Under the pieces are notes generated by a model. That model made no database searches and was not told the DNA's origin. It saw nothing but the letters and a program-made list of their open reading frames with translations. Below are positions 1 through 8,567 of a DNA stretch of 64,000 nt, in pieces. The position numbers and the translations under genes are program-made. Within the stretch, counting starts at the first letter, position 1, and every line of letters starts with the position of its first letter. Where the stretch lies: positions 186,001-250,000 of the forward strand of contig NZ_PKEK01000039.1 in NCBI RefSeq assembly GCF_002863225.1. Direction: 5' to 3'. Source of the stretch: Mycobacterium sp. Lineage in GTDB: Bacteria; Actinomycetota; Actinomycetes; Mycobacteriales; Mycobacteriaceae.

Positions 1-1
1 C

Positions 2-586
2 GTCGTCCACGTCGTCGGGTCACTTAAAGGCGCGATGAAAGCGGTGCAGGCGGGCGTCGACGCGCTCGTGGTCGAGGGAGTCGAAGGCGGCGGCTTCAAG
101 TCAGCCCTCGGCGCATCGACGTTGGTCCTGCTGCCGCTGCTCGCCGACCGGGTCGACCTCCCGATCATCGCCGCCGGCGGGATCTGTGACGCCCGGTCGG
201 CTGCGGCCGCTGTGGTGCTCGGCGCCGAAGGCGTTCAGATGGGCACCCGGATGCTCGCCACTCACGAAGCCGGTGTGCACGCCAACTTCAAGAACGAGAT
301 CATCGCGGCCGGCGATGACGGCACGGTAATGCTGGATCTTCCCGGCAACCCGACGATGCGCGTACTGCGAACCGGCCTCGCCGCCCGGGCCGCCGCCGAG
401 CCGGGGATACAGCTCCTCGGCCGGATCACCGACCTGTACTTCGACGGCGACATGGAAGCCAGTGTCGCCAACACCGGCCAGGTGTCCTCGCGGATCACCG
501 AGCTGCTGCCGGCTTCGAAGATCGTCGAGCAGACCTGGACGGAGATCGAGAAGGTGTTGAGTGACAGTCGATCTCGACTCGGCTGA
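2..586 (+). CDS. Nitronate monooxygenase / NPD-family flavoprotein (C-terminal part)
   Basis: The reading frame is open from the window edge, so the N-terminus lies upstream. About 194 codons are present, against roughly 320-350 aa for the family. The product resembles bacterial nitronate monooxygenase (2-nitropropane dioxygenase type), an FMN TIM-barrel enzyme that oxidises alkyl nitronates or related acidic substrates in the cytosol. Visible family marks are the glycine-rich segment VEGGGFKS, the phosphate-binding AAGGI motif and the following GVQMGTRML loop that holds the FMN phosphate. In mycobacteria these paralogues often sit beside lipid or xenobiotic oxidation genes, and the substrate cannot be assigned. 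It converges with the next gene, leaving one base between the stop codons. Confidence 0.85.
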   Translation, partial: VVHVVGSLKGAMKAVQAGVDALVVEGVEGGGFKSALGASTLVLLPLLADRVDLPIIAAGGICDARSAAAAVVLGAEGVQMGTRMLATHEAGVHANFKNEIIAAGDDGTVMLDLPGNPTMRVLRTGLAARAAAEPGIQLLGRITDLYFDGDMEASVANTGQVSSRITELLPASKIVEQTWTEIEKVLSDSRSRLG

Positions 587-587
587 G

Positions 588-1421
588 TCAGTGCGCGGCG
601 AACCACTCCAGTAGCAGATCGGCCAGCTTGTCGGGTTCCTCGTCGGGGATCCAGTGCGAAACCCCGGGCATGATCTCGAACCGGTATTCACCGGTCACGT
701 AACGACCGGTGTTATAGGCCGCCTTGGGCATCAACGCGACGTCCTGGTCGCTCCACACGTAAAGCGTTGGTACCGAGACTTTTTGGTTGATTGCACTCGG
801 GCTCGACAGCGGCATCGCGCGATACCAGTTGATCGCGGACGTCAGGGCTCCGGGTTCGAGCATGGCCCGGGCATCGCGCTGGGCCACCGCCGCCGACTGC
901 CCCGCCTGGCGTAGCGCCTTCGACATGAAGCTGCCGTTGCGGCGCAGCATCGTCCACTCCGGGAGGCGCGGCAGTTGGAAGAGATACATGTAATAGGACG
1001 CCAGACCCTGCCGGCTGTTGAGGAACGATTTCAGAAATGCCGCGGGATGCGGCACGGAAACCGGTGCGACAGTTTTCAGGCGCTCGGGCAGCTCGGCGGC
1101 GGCGGCCCACGCCACCGCGGCGCCCCAGTCGTGTCCGACCAGGTGTACCTGCTGTGCTCCGCTCTGATCGATCAACGCGCGGACATCGCCGACGAGTTCG
1201 GGGATGCGGTAATCGCGGCGACGCGGTGGTCGCGCACCCGGCGAATAGCCCCGCTGGTTGGGCGCCAGGCAGCGGTAGCCCTGTGCGGTGAGCCGCTCGA
1301 TGACGGCGTCCCAGCTGTCATTGTGCTGCGGAAACCCGTGCAGCAGCACCACTACCGGCCCGTCAGCGGGCCCGGCATCGCGGACTTCGAAGGTCAACCC
1401 GTCATGGGTGAAGTGGTCCAT
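588..1421 (-). CDS. Alpha/beta hydrolase, epoxide-hydrolase-like
   Basis: A 277-aa alpha/beta-hydrolase-fold enzyme. The oxyanion-hole motif HGFPQ is at about residues 28-32. The nucleophile elbow GHDWG (96-100) carries Asp98, as in epoxide hydrolases and dehalogenases, rather than Ser. A late acid lies in WSDQD and the catalytic His in GVSHW near the C-terminus. Asp as nucleophile plus HGFPQ favours soluble epoxide hydrolase, so the likely reaction is hydrolysis of an epoxide to a diol. The frame is open six codons further upstream (to 1439), but I take the internal ATG giving MDHFTHDG because family alignments begin there. The lid tyrosines were not verified, and the substrate is unknown. 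Confidence 0.85.
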   Translation of the reverse strand: MDHFTHDGLTFEVRDAGPADGPVVVLLHGFPQHNDSWDAVIERLTAQGYRCLAPNQRGYSPGARPPRRRDYRIPELVGDVRALIDQSGAQQVHLVGHDWGAAVAWAAAAELPERLKTVAPVSVPHPAAFLKSFLNSRQGLASYYMYLFQLPRLPEWTMLRRNGSFMSKALRQAGQSAAVAQRDARAMLEPGALTSAINWYRAMPLSSPSAINQKVSVPTLYVWSDQDVALMPKAAYNTGRYVTGEYRFEIMPGVSHWIPDEEPDKLADLLLEWFAAH

Positions 1422-1493
1422 GGTGCAAGCATGTCGCATCGGCCGGCGGCGTTGACGCGTAACACCACTTTGGCCCGCCGGCCAGGTGGTACG

Positions 1494-2135
1494 TCAGGAT
1501 CTAGCTCGGGCCCGCAGGAGTTGCACACCGGGGCCGTCGAGTTCGTCGACATAGACCTCCCGGCCGGCCATGCTCATGATCAGCGCCAGGGTGGGCCCGG
1601 TGACCAGGGCCCCGCTCCCTGCGACGAACGGCCCGTCGTCGGCCCGCAACTGCAGATCGGCCATCCGGCTGCTGCTCGGCACGGCAAAGTTGCGCCGGGC
1701 GAAGAATTCGGCCACCGGGGTCAAAGTGTCGACGCCGGGCGTGTGTGGCAGTCCGAGCGGCTGGCGAATGTCCTGGGCGTGGACGACGACCTCGCCGAGG
1801 TAGGCCGGGATGTGCGACGAGGGCGCCACCGTGCTGTCGATGACGGCCCGGAACCGGTCGAGCGTCTCACCGGGATCGTCCCCGCGATGCTCGGCCAGTC
1901 GACGACGATTGTGCACAGCCGGACGGAAGCGAGCGCCGAGCATGCTGAGCAGCCACTTCCCTTGCGTCATGCTCGCCGCCGCGGTCAGGTGCGCGACGAC
2001 GTCTTCGACAGACCAGTCCGCGCACAGCGTGCCGTGCTCCCACTGATCCGGGCGAAGGCCGGCCAGGTCGTCGGCGAGCGCCGCGCGCTCGGCGTGCGCA
2101 AGCGGCCACAGATCGTCGTACTCCGGTTTCGCCAC
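1494..2135 (-). CDS. Maleylpyruvate-isomerase-family mycothiol-dependent protein
   Basis: A 213-aa protein with the N-terminal DinB-like four-helix MDMPI domain (about residues 10-150). It has the family's metal-binding His context in VVAHLTA and a second in VVVHAQDIR, followed by a short C-terminal domain. Members include mycothiol-dependent maleylpyruvate isomerase and many mycobacterial proteins of unknown role, probably mycothiol S-transferases. The CADWSVEDVVAHL segment is typical. It is the last gene of a same-strand run (mmpS, mmpL, DUF5990-like, this gene), 32 bp after its upstream neighbour. The substrate is unknown and the mycothiol dependence is inferred from the family. Confidence 0.8.
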   Translation of the reverse strand: MAKPEYDDLWPLAHAERAALADDLAGLRPDQWEHGTLCADWSVEDVVAHLTAAASMTQGKWLLSMLGARFRPAVHNRRRLAEHRGDDPGETLDRFRAVIDSTVAPSSHIPAYLGEVVVHAQDIRQPLGLPHTPGVDTLTPVAEFFARRNFAVPSSSRMADLQLRADDGPFVAGSGALVTGPTLALIMSMAGREVYVDELDGPGVQLLRARARS

Positions 2136-2167
2136 GGCACCTCTCCGTCAGGTTGGGGTCGGCACCA

Positions 2168-2605
2168 TCATTGGCTGCTCCAGCGAATGGCCGGCGGCAC
2201 CACCCGGGCGCACAGCGGATGCCCTTTCGCATCGGTGAGACCAAGGGATCCGACCAGCGTCCCGGACGCGGCGGCCGCCAGCACCGCCGTGGGGACGTGG
2301 GCCAGCATCAGCTTCGCCCGGCGAAACATGGTGAAGTGACCGGCCTCGTCGACGGTTCCCCAGCTCAAGTAGATGAAGCGGTCTCCCGGCGGGCCCTGGA
2401 TCTGCGGCCCGCGGATATCGCCCTCGGCCGCCGAGCATTCCAGCACCCACGTCGCCGAGGGGACGTCGGCGGGCAGCAACCCCACGATCTCGTCGCGAGG
2501 ACGCTTGGCCTGCACGCCGACGTGAATGTTGGTGTAGCCGGGGAAGTTATCGCCCGCCCCGCAATCGCGGCCGGGCAATTCGGTTCCCCTGATCCGGATC
2601 TGCAC
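2168..2605 (-). CDS. DUF5990-like protein
   Basis: A 145-aa protein of unknown function. The N-terminus (MQIRIRGTELPGRDCG, then GYTNIHVGVQ) resembles the DUF5990 family of actinobacteria, small cytosolic proteins without a known activity. No membrane segment, signal peptide or cofactor motif is visible. The start is a GTG at 2605. An ATG a few bases upstream is out of frame. It lies about 60 bp downstream of mmpL and 32 bp upstream of the MDMPI-family gene on the same strand, so co-transcription is likely, though a role in lipid export cannot be concluded. Confidence 0.7.
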   Translation of the reverse strand: MQIRIRGTELPGRDCGAGDNFPGYTNIHVGVQAKRPRDEIVGLLPADVPSATWVLECSAAEGDIRGPQIQGPPGDRFIYLSWGTVDEAGHFTMFRRAKLMLAHVPTAVLAAAASGTLVGSLGLTDAKGHPLCARVVPPAIRWSSQ

Positions 2606-2665
2606 GCCCCATTGTTACGCAGGGCGCGCAGATCCGTTTCGGAGACGGCGCGATCGTTCGGCTCC

Positions 2666-5578
2666 CTACCGCGGCGTGTACAACAGCGCACGAACCAGCG
2701 GGCGCGGACCGACGGACCGAAGCATCTGACTGGCCGGGCGCACGCGTACCCGCTTCGGCCACCAGAACCAGCGTCCCATCAACCTCATGATCGACGGCGT
2801 GATCAGGGTTCGAACGACGAAGGTGTCGAACATCAGCCCGATACCGATGGTGGACCCGAATTGTCCGATCGCCCGCAGGTCGCTGCTGAGCATCGCGGCC
2901 ATCGTCACGGCGAACACCACACCGGCGGCGGACACCACCGGGCCGGTCACACCCACGCCGCGGATGAGCCCGGTGTTCAGCCCGGCGCCGATCTCCTCCT
3001 CGATTCGGGACACCAGCATCAGGTTGTAGTCGGACCCCACCGCCAAGAGCACGATCAAGGCGAATTCCGTTGCCACCCAGTGCAGCTGGAAGTGGCCGAG
3101 GTGCTGCCAGATCAGCGTCGAGAATCCGAACGCCGCCCCCAGCGACAGCACGATGGTGCCGACGATCACTCCCGCGGCGACCAGAGCGCGGGTGACGATC
3201 ACCATGATGATGAAGATCAGCACGATCGACGCCACCGCGGCGATCAGCAGGTCATACCAGGCGCCGGTGGCGATGTCGTTGAACGTCGCGGCGGTGCCGC
3301 CGAGGTAGATGTCGGCGTTTTCCAGTGAGGTGAGTTTCAGCGCCTCCTTGGCCGCGTTGCGCTCCTGATCGACCGACGAGATTCCCGGCGCCGTCGCCGG
3401 ATCCACGGCGTGCGTGATGATGAACCGCGCGGCCTTTCCGTCCGGCGACACCATCAGGCTCAGCCCGAACTGGAAATCGGAGTTCTGGAAGATCTCCGGC
3501 GGCAGGTAGAACAGGCTCTCCACCCGAGAGTCGTTGAAGGACTTGCCCATCACGGCGTTGGTGTCGGTCAGCCGGTCGAACTGATCGATCAGGCTGTTGA
3601 ACGAGCTGTAGATCGTCAGCGTCGTATCCCGGATCGCCTTCGAGACCGCGATGTTCTCGGGAATGATCGCCAGCAACTCGCGCGTGGCCGAAGCCGTGTT
3701 GTTGAGGTCGGTGGTGAGGGCGTGGAACTTCTCCGCCAGTTGATCGAACCCGTCCAGCGAGTCGAACAACGATCTGGTGGACCAGCAGATGGGAATGTCG
3801 AAGCAGTGCTTGTCCCAGTAGAAGTAGCTGCGGATCGGCCGGTAGAAGTCGTCGAAATTGGCGAAGTTGTCCCGGATTTCATCCGTGATGGCAGCCGTCT
3901 CCCCAGTGGTTTTCGAGCTGTCGTCCGCAGCGTTCGCGAGCTTCTGGGTGATCGTGTACTGCTTCTCCAGCAGGGCGATCTGGGTGTTGAGGAATTCGGT
4001 GATCTTCTTGATGTCGCCGGTGCGGGCCTTCAGGTAACTGAGGTTGTCGCGGATCGGCGCACTCTGCACGCTGAGCTGGAACGGAATGGATCCGTCCTCG
4101 ATCGGTGGGCCGAGCGGTCGGGTGATGCTCTGGACCCGTTCGATGCCCGGCACCCGGAAGATCGCGCCGGCAACCTTGTCCAGCACCAGCATGTCCCGGG
4201 GATTACGCAGGTCGTGGTCGGATTCGATCATCAGCAGATCCGGGTTCAGGCGGGCCTGGGTGAAGTGTTGGTCGGCCGCGTCGTACGCCTGCACCGACTG
4301 CGCACTGTGCGGCAGGTAGTAGAGGTCGTTGTAGCGCGGGGTGAAGCCCGCCAAACCCAGGGCGCCGACGATCGCCACAATGACGGAGATGGCGAGGATG
4401 GGCGCGGGCCACCGCACGATGGCCGTGGCCAGGCGGCGCCAGCGGGTGTAGTTGAACTTGCGCTTGGGGTCCAGAAGTCCGAAGCCACTGGCGAATGCGA
4501 TGAGCGCGGGCGTCAGCGTGACCCCAGCCGCCACCACCACCAGCAGACCCACCGCGCACGGGAACGCCAGCGAGCTGAAGTAGGGCAGTCGGGTGAACTT
4601 CAAGCAGGCCAGCGCTCCGACGATGGTCAGACCGGAGCCGAGCACCACCTTGCTGACACCGGCGAAGGTGTCGTAGTACGCCGCTTCCCGGTCCAACCCC
4701 CGTTCGCGACCCTCCTGATAGCGGCCGACCATGAATATCGCGTAGTCGGTGCCGGCCGCGATGGCCAATGAGGTCAGCAGGTTCACGGCGAAGGTCGACA
4801 GGCCCATGACGCCGGTTTCGCCCAGTAGCGAGACCACGCCGCGGCCGGCCGCCAGCCCCACGAAGAGGATGAACATGGTCAGCAGCACGGTGCCGATGGA
4901 GCGGTAAACGAACATCAGCATGATCGCGATGATGACGACGGTGATGAGCGTGATCTTGGCCAAGCTCGCATCGCCGACCACGATGGTGTCGGCCGTCAAT
5001 GCCCCCTGGCCGGCGACGTAAGCCTTCACTCCCGCCGGCGGCTTGGCGTCCGCGACGATTTTGCGTACTGCGGCAACGGATTTGTCGCCTTCGGCACCAC
5101 CCTGGTCACCCTTCAGGTTGACCTGGACGTAGGCGGCCTTGTGGTCGTAGCTCTCGACGCCCGAGGACGTGAACCGCTGACCCCAGAAGTTCAGCGCGTG
5201 CTCGACGTGTTCGTGGTCAGCCTGGATCTTCTTGACCAGCTCGTCGTAGAACTTGTGGGCGTCCGGACCGAGTTTCTGGTCTCCGACCAGGGTCACCAGG
5301 ACGAGGTTGTCGGAGTCGTACTCCTTGAACTTCTCGCCGATGTGCTTCATCCCGGTCACCGATGGCGCATCGGACGGCGAGAGCGGCACCGAGATTTCCT
5401 CGGCGACTTTCTCCAGCTGCGGGACGAAGACGTTGACGCCGACCGCGAGCAGTACCCAGATGATGACGATCGGCAACGCCAGGACGCGGATGGTGCGGGC
5501 TATCCGCGGTTTGTGCTCGACTTCGGTCCGCTGGTGGGCGACCGGGATTTCGTCCGTGTCGCTCGTGCCGTCCGTCAC
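2666..5578 (-). CDS. MmpL-family RND transporter
   Basis: A 970-aa inner-membrane transporter of the mycobacterial MmpL (RND) family, close in length to MmpL4/MmpL5. The N-terminal TM helix at about 27-50 is followed by a periplasmic porter domain, five TM helices, a second large periplasmic domain with a long helical (coiled-coil-like) stretch at about 480-720, and a C-terminal TM bundle. The two proton-relay Asp-Tyr pairs are intact: D278-Y279 in GTDYAIF and D850-Y851 in GSDYNLML. The family exports lipids or siderophores (MmpL4/5) and some members cause drug efflux. The gene overlaps the upstream mmpS by 4 bp (ATGA), as for mmpS4-mmpL4 and mmpS5-mmpL5. The substrate is unassigned, and no MarR-type regulator of the Rv0678 kind is adjacent. 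Confidence 0.95.
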   Translation of the reverse strand: MTDGTSDTDEIPVAHQRTEVEHKPRIARTIRVLALPIVIIWVLLAVGVNVFVPQLEKVAEEISVPLSPSDAPSVTGMKHIGEKFKEYDSDNLVLVTLVGDQKLGPDAHKFYDELVKKIQADHEHVEHALNFWGQRFTSSGVESYDHKAAYVQVNLKGDQGGAEGDKSVAAVRKIVADAKPPAGVKAYVAGQGALTADTIVVGDASLAKITLITVVIIAIMLMFVYRSIGTVLLTMFILFVGLAAGRGVVSLLGETGVMGLSTFAVNLLTSLAIAAGTDYAIFMVGRYQEGRERGLDREAAYYDTFAGVSKVVLGSGLTIVGALACLKFTRLPYFSSLAFPCAVGLLVVVAAGVTLTPALIAFASGFGLLDPKRKFNYTRWRRLATAIVRWPAPILAISVIVAIVGALGLAGFTPRYNDLYYLPHSAQSVQAYDAADQHFTQARLNPDLLMIESDHDLRNPRDMLVLDKVAGAIFRVPGIERVQSITRPLGPPIEDGSIPFQLSVQSAPIRDNLSYLKARTGDIKKITEFLNTQIALLEKQYTITQKLANAADDSSKTTGETAAITDEIRDNFANFDDFYRPIRSYFYWDKHCFDIPICWSTRSLFDSLDGFDQLAEKFHALTTDLNNTASATRELLAIIPENIAVSKAIRDTTLTIYSSFNSLIDQFDRLTDTNAVMGKSFNDSRVESLFYLPPEIFQNSDFQFGLSLMVSPDGKAARFIITHAVDPATAPGISSVDQERNAAKEALKLTSLENADIYLGGTAATFNDIATGAWYDLLIAAVASIVLIFIIMVIVTRALVAAGVIVGTIVLSLGAAFGFSTLIWQHLGHFQLHWVATEFALIVLLAVGSDYNLMLVSRIEEEIGAGLNTGLIRGVGVTGPVVSAAGVVFAVTMAAMLSSDLRAIGQFGSTIGIGLMFDTFVVRTLITPSIMRLMGRWFWWPKRVRVRPASQMLRSVGPRPLVRALLYTPR

Positions 5579-6000
5579 GCGGACTTGTCCAAGCAGGAGA
5601 CTTGCGCGTCACGGGTGTTGACCTCGTGTTGATCGACGAGTTTGCCGTCGACAGTGATCCGGCAGCCGATCGAGGGGCCATCACCTTGGGCGACGACGTA
5701 GGCGAAGATGCCGGGCATTGCGGCGCTGATCGTCGTAGACCACGGCAACGTGGTGAAGTTGGCCTTCTGCGGTAGTGACTCCGCGTCCATCCAATTCACG
5801 ACGCCAGTCGTCCCGGGCGGTCCGAGGATTTCGTAAGTGGCCGTTTTGACCGCGTAAGGCGGGGTCGCGTCCCGGGGATCCGGCTTCGGCAGTCCGGGGC
5901 CCGGGAAGACGCCGTTGAGTCGGAGCACCGCAACGCCGCCGATGATCAGTGTGACCACCACGACGAGCGGAACCCATGCTCGCTTGAGAAGCGTCATCAC
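5575..6000 (-). CDS. MmpS-family accessory protein
   Basis: A 141-aa membrane-anchored partner of the MmpL transporter. One TM helix (about residues 8-27, WVPLVVVVTLIIGGVAVLRL) is followed by an extracytoplasmic MmpS domain. Family features are the YEILGPPGTTG strand, the W(M)DAES segment and a C-terminal region with two cysteines (C115 in IGCRI and C137 in VSCLD by my count) that could form a disulfide. MmpS proteins support MmpL-dependent export. Its stop overlaps the mmpL start by 4 bp, so the pair is translationally coupled. Start is ATG at 6000, with a second in-frame ATG immediately after. Confidence 0.92.
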   Translation of the reverse strand: MMTLLKRAWVPLVVVVTLIIGGVAVLRLNGVFPGPGLPKPDPRDATPPYAVKTATYEILGPPGTTGVVNWMDAESLPQKANFTTLPWSTTISAAMPGIFAYVVAQGDGPSIGCRITVDGKLVDQHEVNTRDAQVSCLDKSA

Positions 6001-6417
6001 TGCGACCCCCGCTCAGGACTGTTGGACCGGCTCAGATTAAGGCATCTTCTTGGTTGCGGCACCGCCAGACGAACGCGGTCGTGCCCTAATTCATTCCGGC
6101 TTCGGGTGGGCAGTGTGGTCTGCGTCGGCGCCGGGTCCTTGGCCGCGGAACGCGCTCGACGACGCCCGAACACCTGGCAAGCGGGGGCGGAGTCGGCGGC
6201 AGGAAGGCGTCCAGCGGTGCCGCGATCCGCTGCCGTTCCCTGATCAGGTGCCAAGGCCGGAAGCGAAGCCTAGTTAGTTTCGAAAGGTAATCAAGTGCCT
6301 GTGCGCGAATCGCTGATGCTTGGAATTGCTACCAATGTGTTTCGGGGCCTCGAGCTATTCCGATCGTTGCCCTGAAAACGACACCGATTCAGGGCTTTCG
6401 CGCGTAATCTCAACTGT
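6001..6417. other. Intergenic region upstream of mmpS, no supported gene
   Basis: About 417 bp with visibly lower GC in the distal half (roughly 6250-6417). Short open frames here lack initiation signals and codon bias. It must hold the mmpSL promoter (left part) and the promoter of the small gene at 6418 (right part). I found no convincing inverted repeat or riboswitch. Confidence 0.6.
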
Positions 6418-6630
6418 ATGGCTACCAAGGTCAAGATATGTATTCACTGCGGCCACACATTCGATCCAAGTGACCGCTGGCGCGACCTGGCCAGTCCGTA
6501 CTGGCAACCGGCCGCATCGTCGTATTGTTCGCAATATTGCAGCGATCGCTACCACCTCGAAATGGTGCACTGCTGTTCCACTCACGTGAAAGCGAAAGCT
6601 CGGCGCGAGGCCGCCCAGGTGACTCGATAA
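6418..6630 (+). CDS. Small Cys-rich (zinc-ribbon-like) protein
   Basis: A 70-aa protein of unrecognised family. It begins MATKVKICIHCGHTF and contains CIHC (C-x2-C), a second cluster YCSQYC (C-x3-C) and a later CC pair, with HTF and RYH histidines nearby. This pattern suggests a treble-clef or zinc-ribbon fold. It has no signal peptide or TM helix. Base composition is lower in GC than in neighbouring genes. The gene stands alone between mmpS and the diguanylate cyclase. It could be a nucleic-acid-binding or metal-sensing protein. Confidence that it is a real gene rests on the organised cysteines and an ATG start, not on a recognised homologue. Confidence 0.55.
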   Translation: MATKVKICIHCGHTFDPSDRWRDLASPYWQPAASSYCSQYCSDRYHLEMVHCCSTHVKAKARREAAQVTR

Positions 6631-6692
6631 ATCGTCCGGCGTTAATAGACGGCTCCGTCGCTTATGGCGATGAATTTCGCCCGGCGCCGAAA

Positions 6693-6714
6693 GTTACGCG
6701 CAATTCCGCGTAAC
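6693..6714. promoter_or_regulatory. Inverted repeat GTTACGCG-N6-CGCGTAAC
   Basis: A perfect 8-bp inverted repeat with a 6-nt centre lies between the small Cys-rich gene and the diguanylate cyclase, about 100 bp upstream of the latter's start. It is not followed by a T-tract, so it may be an operator rather than an intrinsic terminator. A U-less mycobacterial terminator is the alternative. Confidence 0.45.
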
Positions 6715-6817
6715 CTCTGTGTCACGACAACGCCCGTCAAACCTGTATGCCCGCACGGCTGTCGTGTGCTGAACTAATCAGCGCAGGCGTGAATTTGCCA
6801 ACTGAAGGCCGGGGCGG

Positions 6818-8554
6818 ATGGACCAACACCTCAGCGCGGAGCCCGTCGCGGGGCCCGAGACTGAGCAGGCATCGATGGAGTCCGACGCCGAGCAGCGCTA
6901 CCGGTGGTTGCTCGACCACAGTCCGGTCGGTATCTGCGTCCACGTCGACGGGCGCTACGTCTACGTCAACGAGGCGCTGGTGCGCGCGATGGCAGCCGAG
7001 TCCGCCGAGCAGCTGCTGGGACGGCGGGTCGCGGATTTCGTCCACCCGGACTCGGCGCAAGCGGTGCGGGAATATATCGCGGCGCGCCGACACGAAGGCG
7101 ACGCGACGGCGGCTCTGGAAATCACAGTTCTGCCATTGGACGGGACGACCCTAGCCGTCGAGGCGCTCGGCGTCCGGACTAGGTGGGAAGGCGAGCCCGC
7201 GCACAAGGTCATCTTTCGGGATCTCAGCGCGCAGAAGGCCGTCGAGGCCGGGCTGCGTCTTCAGGCGGCTCTGGTCAACCACGTCAGTGACGCGATCATC
7301 GCGACCACCGGGCACGGTGAGGTGGTCAGTTGGAACCCGGCCGCCGAAGCCATCTACGGCAGCTCGGCAGCGCGCGCGCTCGGCCTGCCGATCAGCGAAG
7401 TGGTCGGCGCCTCCTTGAACCCCGCGGACGTCCTCGCCGGCGGGGGCGTCACGCACGCCACACACCGCGCCGCGGACGGAACCGCGCTGACCATGCGGGT
7501 GTCGGTATCGCCGATGAGCGACGGATATGTAGTGCTGTGCGCTGACCAGACCGCACTGCGTCGCGCGGAGCAGCACTTCCAGACAGTGGTGAATTCCCTG
7601 GAGGAAGGCGTCGTCGTAATCAACGCGGACGGCGGTGTGGAGTCGGTCAATCCCGCGGCCTTGCGGATCATGGGCGTTCCGGAGACCGGTGTCGACGTGA
7701 TCGAGTTCGCCAAGCTCGCGCAGGTATCGATCTACGACGGAGACGGCGCGTTGCTGAGTCCCGACCAGCGGCCGGTCCTGCAGACGCTCACCGACAGGCC
7801 GTGCCACGCGGTCGTCTACGGGGTCGATCGGCTTTCTGATGGAAAGCGGATATGGGTGTCGGTCAATTGGTCGTCGCTGGATCCCACCGATCCGTCCCGG
7901 TCGTCGGTGCTCGTGTCGTTCGTCGACATCACCGCCAGCCACAACGCACACCTGCAGCTGTTGCACGAGGCCACTCACGATCTCCTCACCGGGCTGCCCA
8001 ACCGGGCCCGGATCATCTCGCTGGTCACCGCATCGGTGAGCTCGAGCCAGAGTGACGTGGGCGCAGTGCTTTTCATCGATCTGGACAACTTCAAGGCGAT
8101 CAACGACGCCCTCGGCCACCACGCCGGGGACACGGTCTTGCAGATCGCAGCGCGACGGCTACGCCTGGCGCTACGGGCCGACGACGTGGTGGGCCGCGTC
8201 GGTGGCGACGAATTCGTCGCGCTGCTGGCCGCGCCCTCGCCGCCGGCCGAGGTCGACCGGTTGGCCAAGCAATTGCACGCCGCGCTCGCGGAGCCGATCG
8301 CGGTCGATCACCAAGCGGACTCCACCGCAACGCGTTACGTGTGGATCAGCGCCAGCATCGGCCTGGTCGCCGTGCGGCCCGATGATCGTCGCGGTGCCGA
8401 GGGAATTCTGCGCGACGCGGACCTGGCCATGTACCAGGCGAAGAGGACCGGCCGGGCCACGAGTCGGTATGACCACCCCTCGGGCCGTCATCCCGGCCGC
8501 AGAGCGGTGATCGAACGACTGCTGACGCGCGGACGGCGCCGTCCTCACGGGTGA
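6818..8554 (+). CDS. PAS-PAS-PAS-GGDEF diguanylate cyclase
   Basis: A 578-aa soluble sensor enzyme. Two clear PAS domains (about residues 25-135 and 145-245) and a third PAS-like segment (250-375, VVNSLEEGVVVINADG) precede a GGDEF domain (about 385-545). The active-site GGDEF motif is intact at 462-466, and the product-inhibition I-site is canonical (RADD, three residues, then R-V-GGDEF). It should make cyclic-di-GMP from GTP under control of a PAS-sensed signal, possibly redox, light or a small ligand. There is no EAL domain and no membrane segment, so it is a cytosolic, synthesis-only protein. It is a single gene preceded by an inverted repeat and convergent with the next gene. Confidence 0.92.
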   Translation: MDQHLSAEPVAGPETEQASMESDAEQRYRWLLDHSPVGICVHVDGRYVYVNEALVRAMAAESAEQLLGRRVADFVHPDSAQAVREYIAARRHEGDATAALEITVLPLDGTTLAVEALGVRTRWEGEPAHKVIFRDLSAQKAVEAGLRLQAALVNHVSDAIIATTGHGEVVSWNPAAEAIYGSSAARALGLPISEVVGASLNPADVLAGGGVTHATHRAADGTALTMRVSVSPMSDGYVVLCADQTALRRAEQHFQTVVNSLEEGVVVINADGGVESVNPAALRIMGVPETGVDVIEFAKLAQVSIYDGDGALLSPDQRPVLQTLTDRPCHAVVYGVDRLSDGKRIWVSVNWSSLDPTDPSRSSVLVSFVDITASHNAHLQLLHEATHDLLTGLPNRARIISLVTASVSSSQSDVGAVLFIDLDNFKAINDALGHHAGDTVLQIAARRLRLALRADDVVGRVGGDEFVALLAAPSPPAEVDRLAKQLHAALAEPIAVDHQADSTATRYVWISASIGLVAVRPDDRRGAEGILRDADLAMYQAKRTGRATSRYDHPSGRHPGRRAVIERLLTRGRRRPHG

Positions 8555-8567
8555 TCGGTGGGCGTTC

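Noticed and set aside
975..2339. A 454-codon plus-strand frame
   Set aside because: It lies antisense to the alpha/beta hydrolase and MDMPI-family genes, has low-complexity Arg/Gly/Ala composition, and matches no family.
3410..4771. A 453-codon plus-strand frame antisense to mmpL
   Set aside because: The mmpL frame has full-length family similarity. The antisense frame is rich in Arg, Val and Glu without motifs and is a by-product of high GC at third positions.
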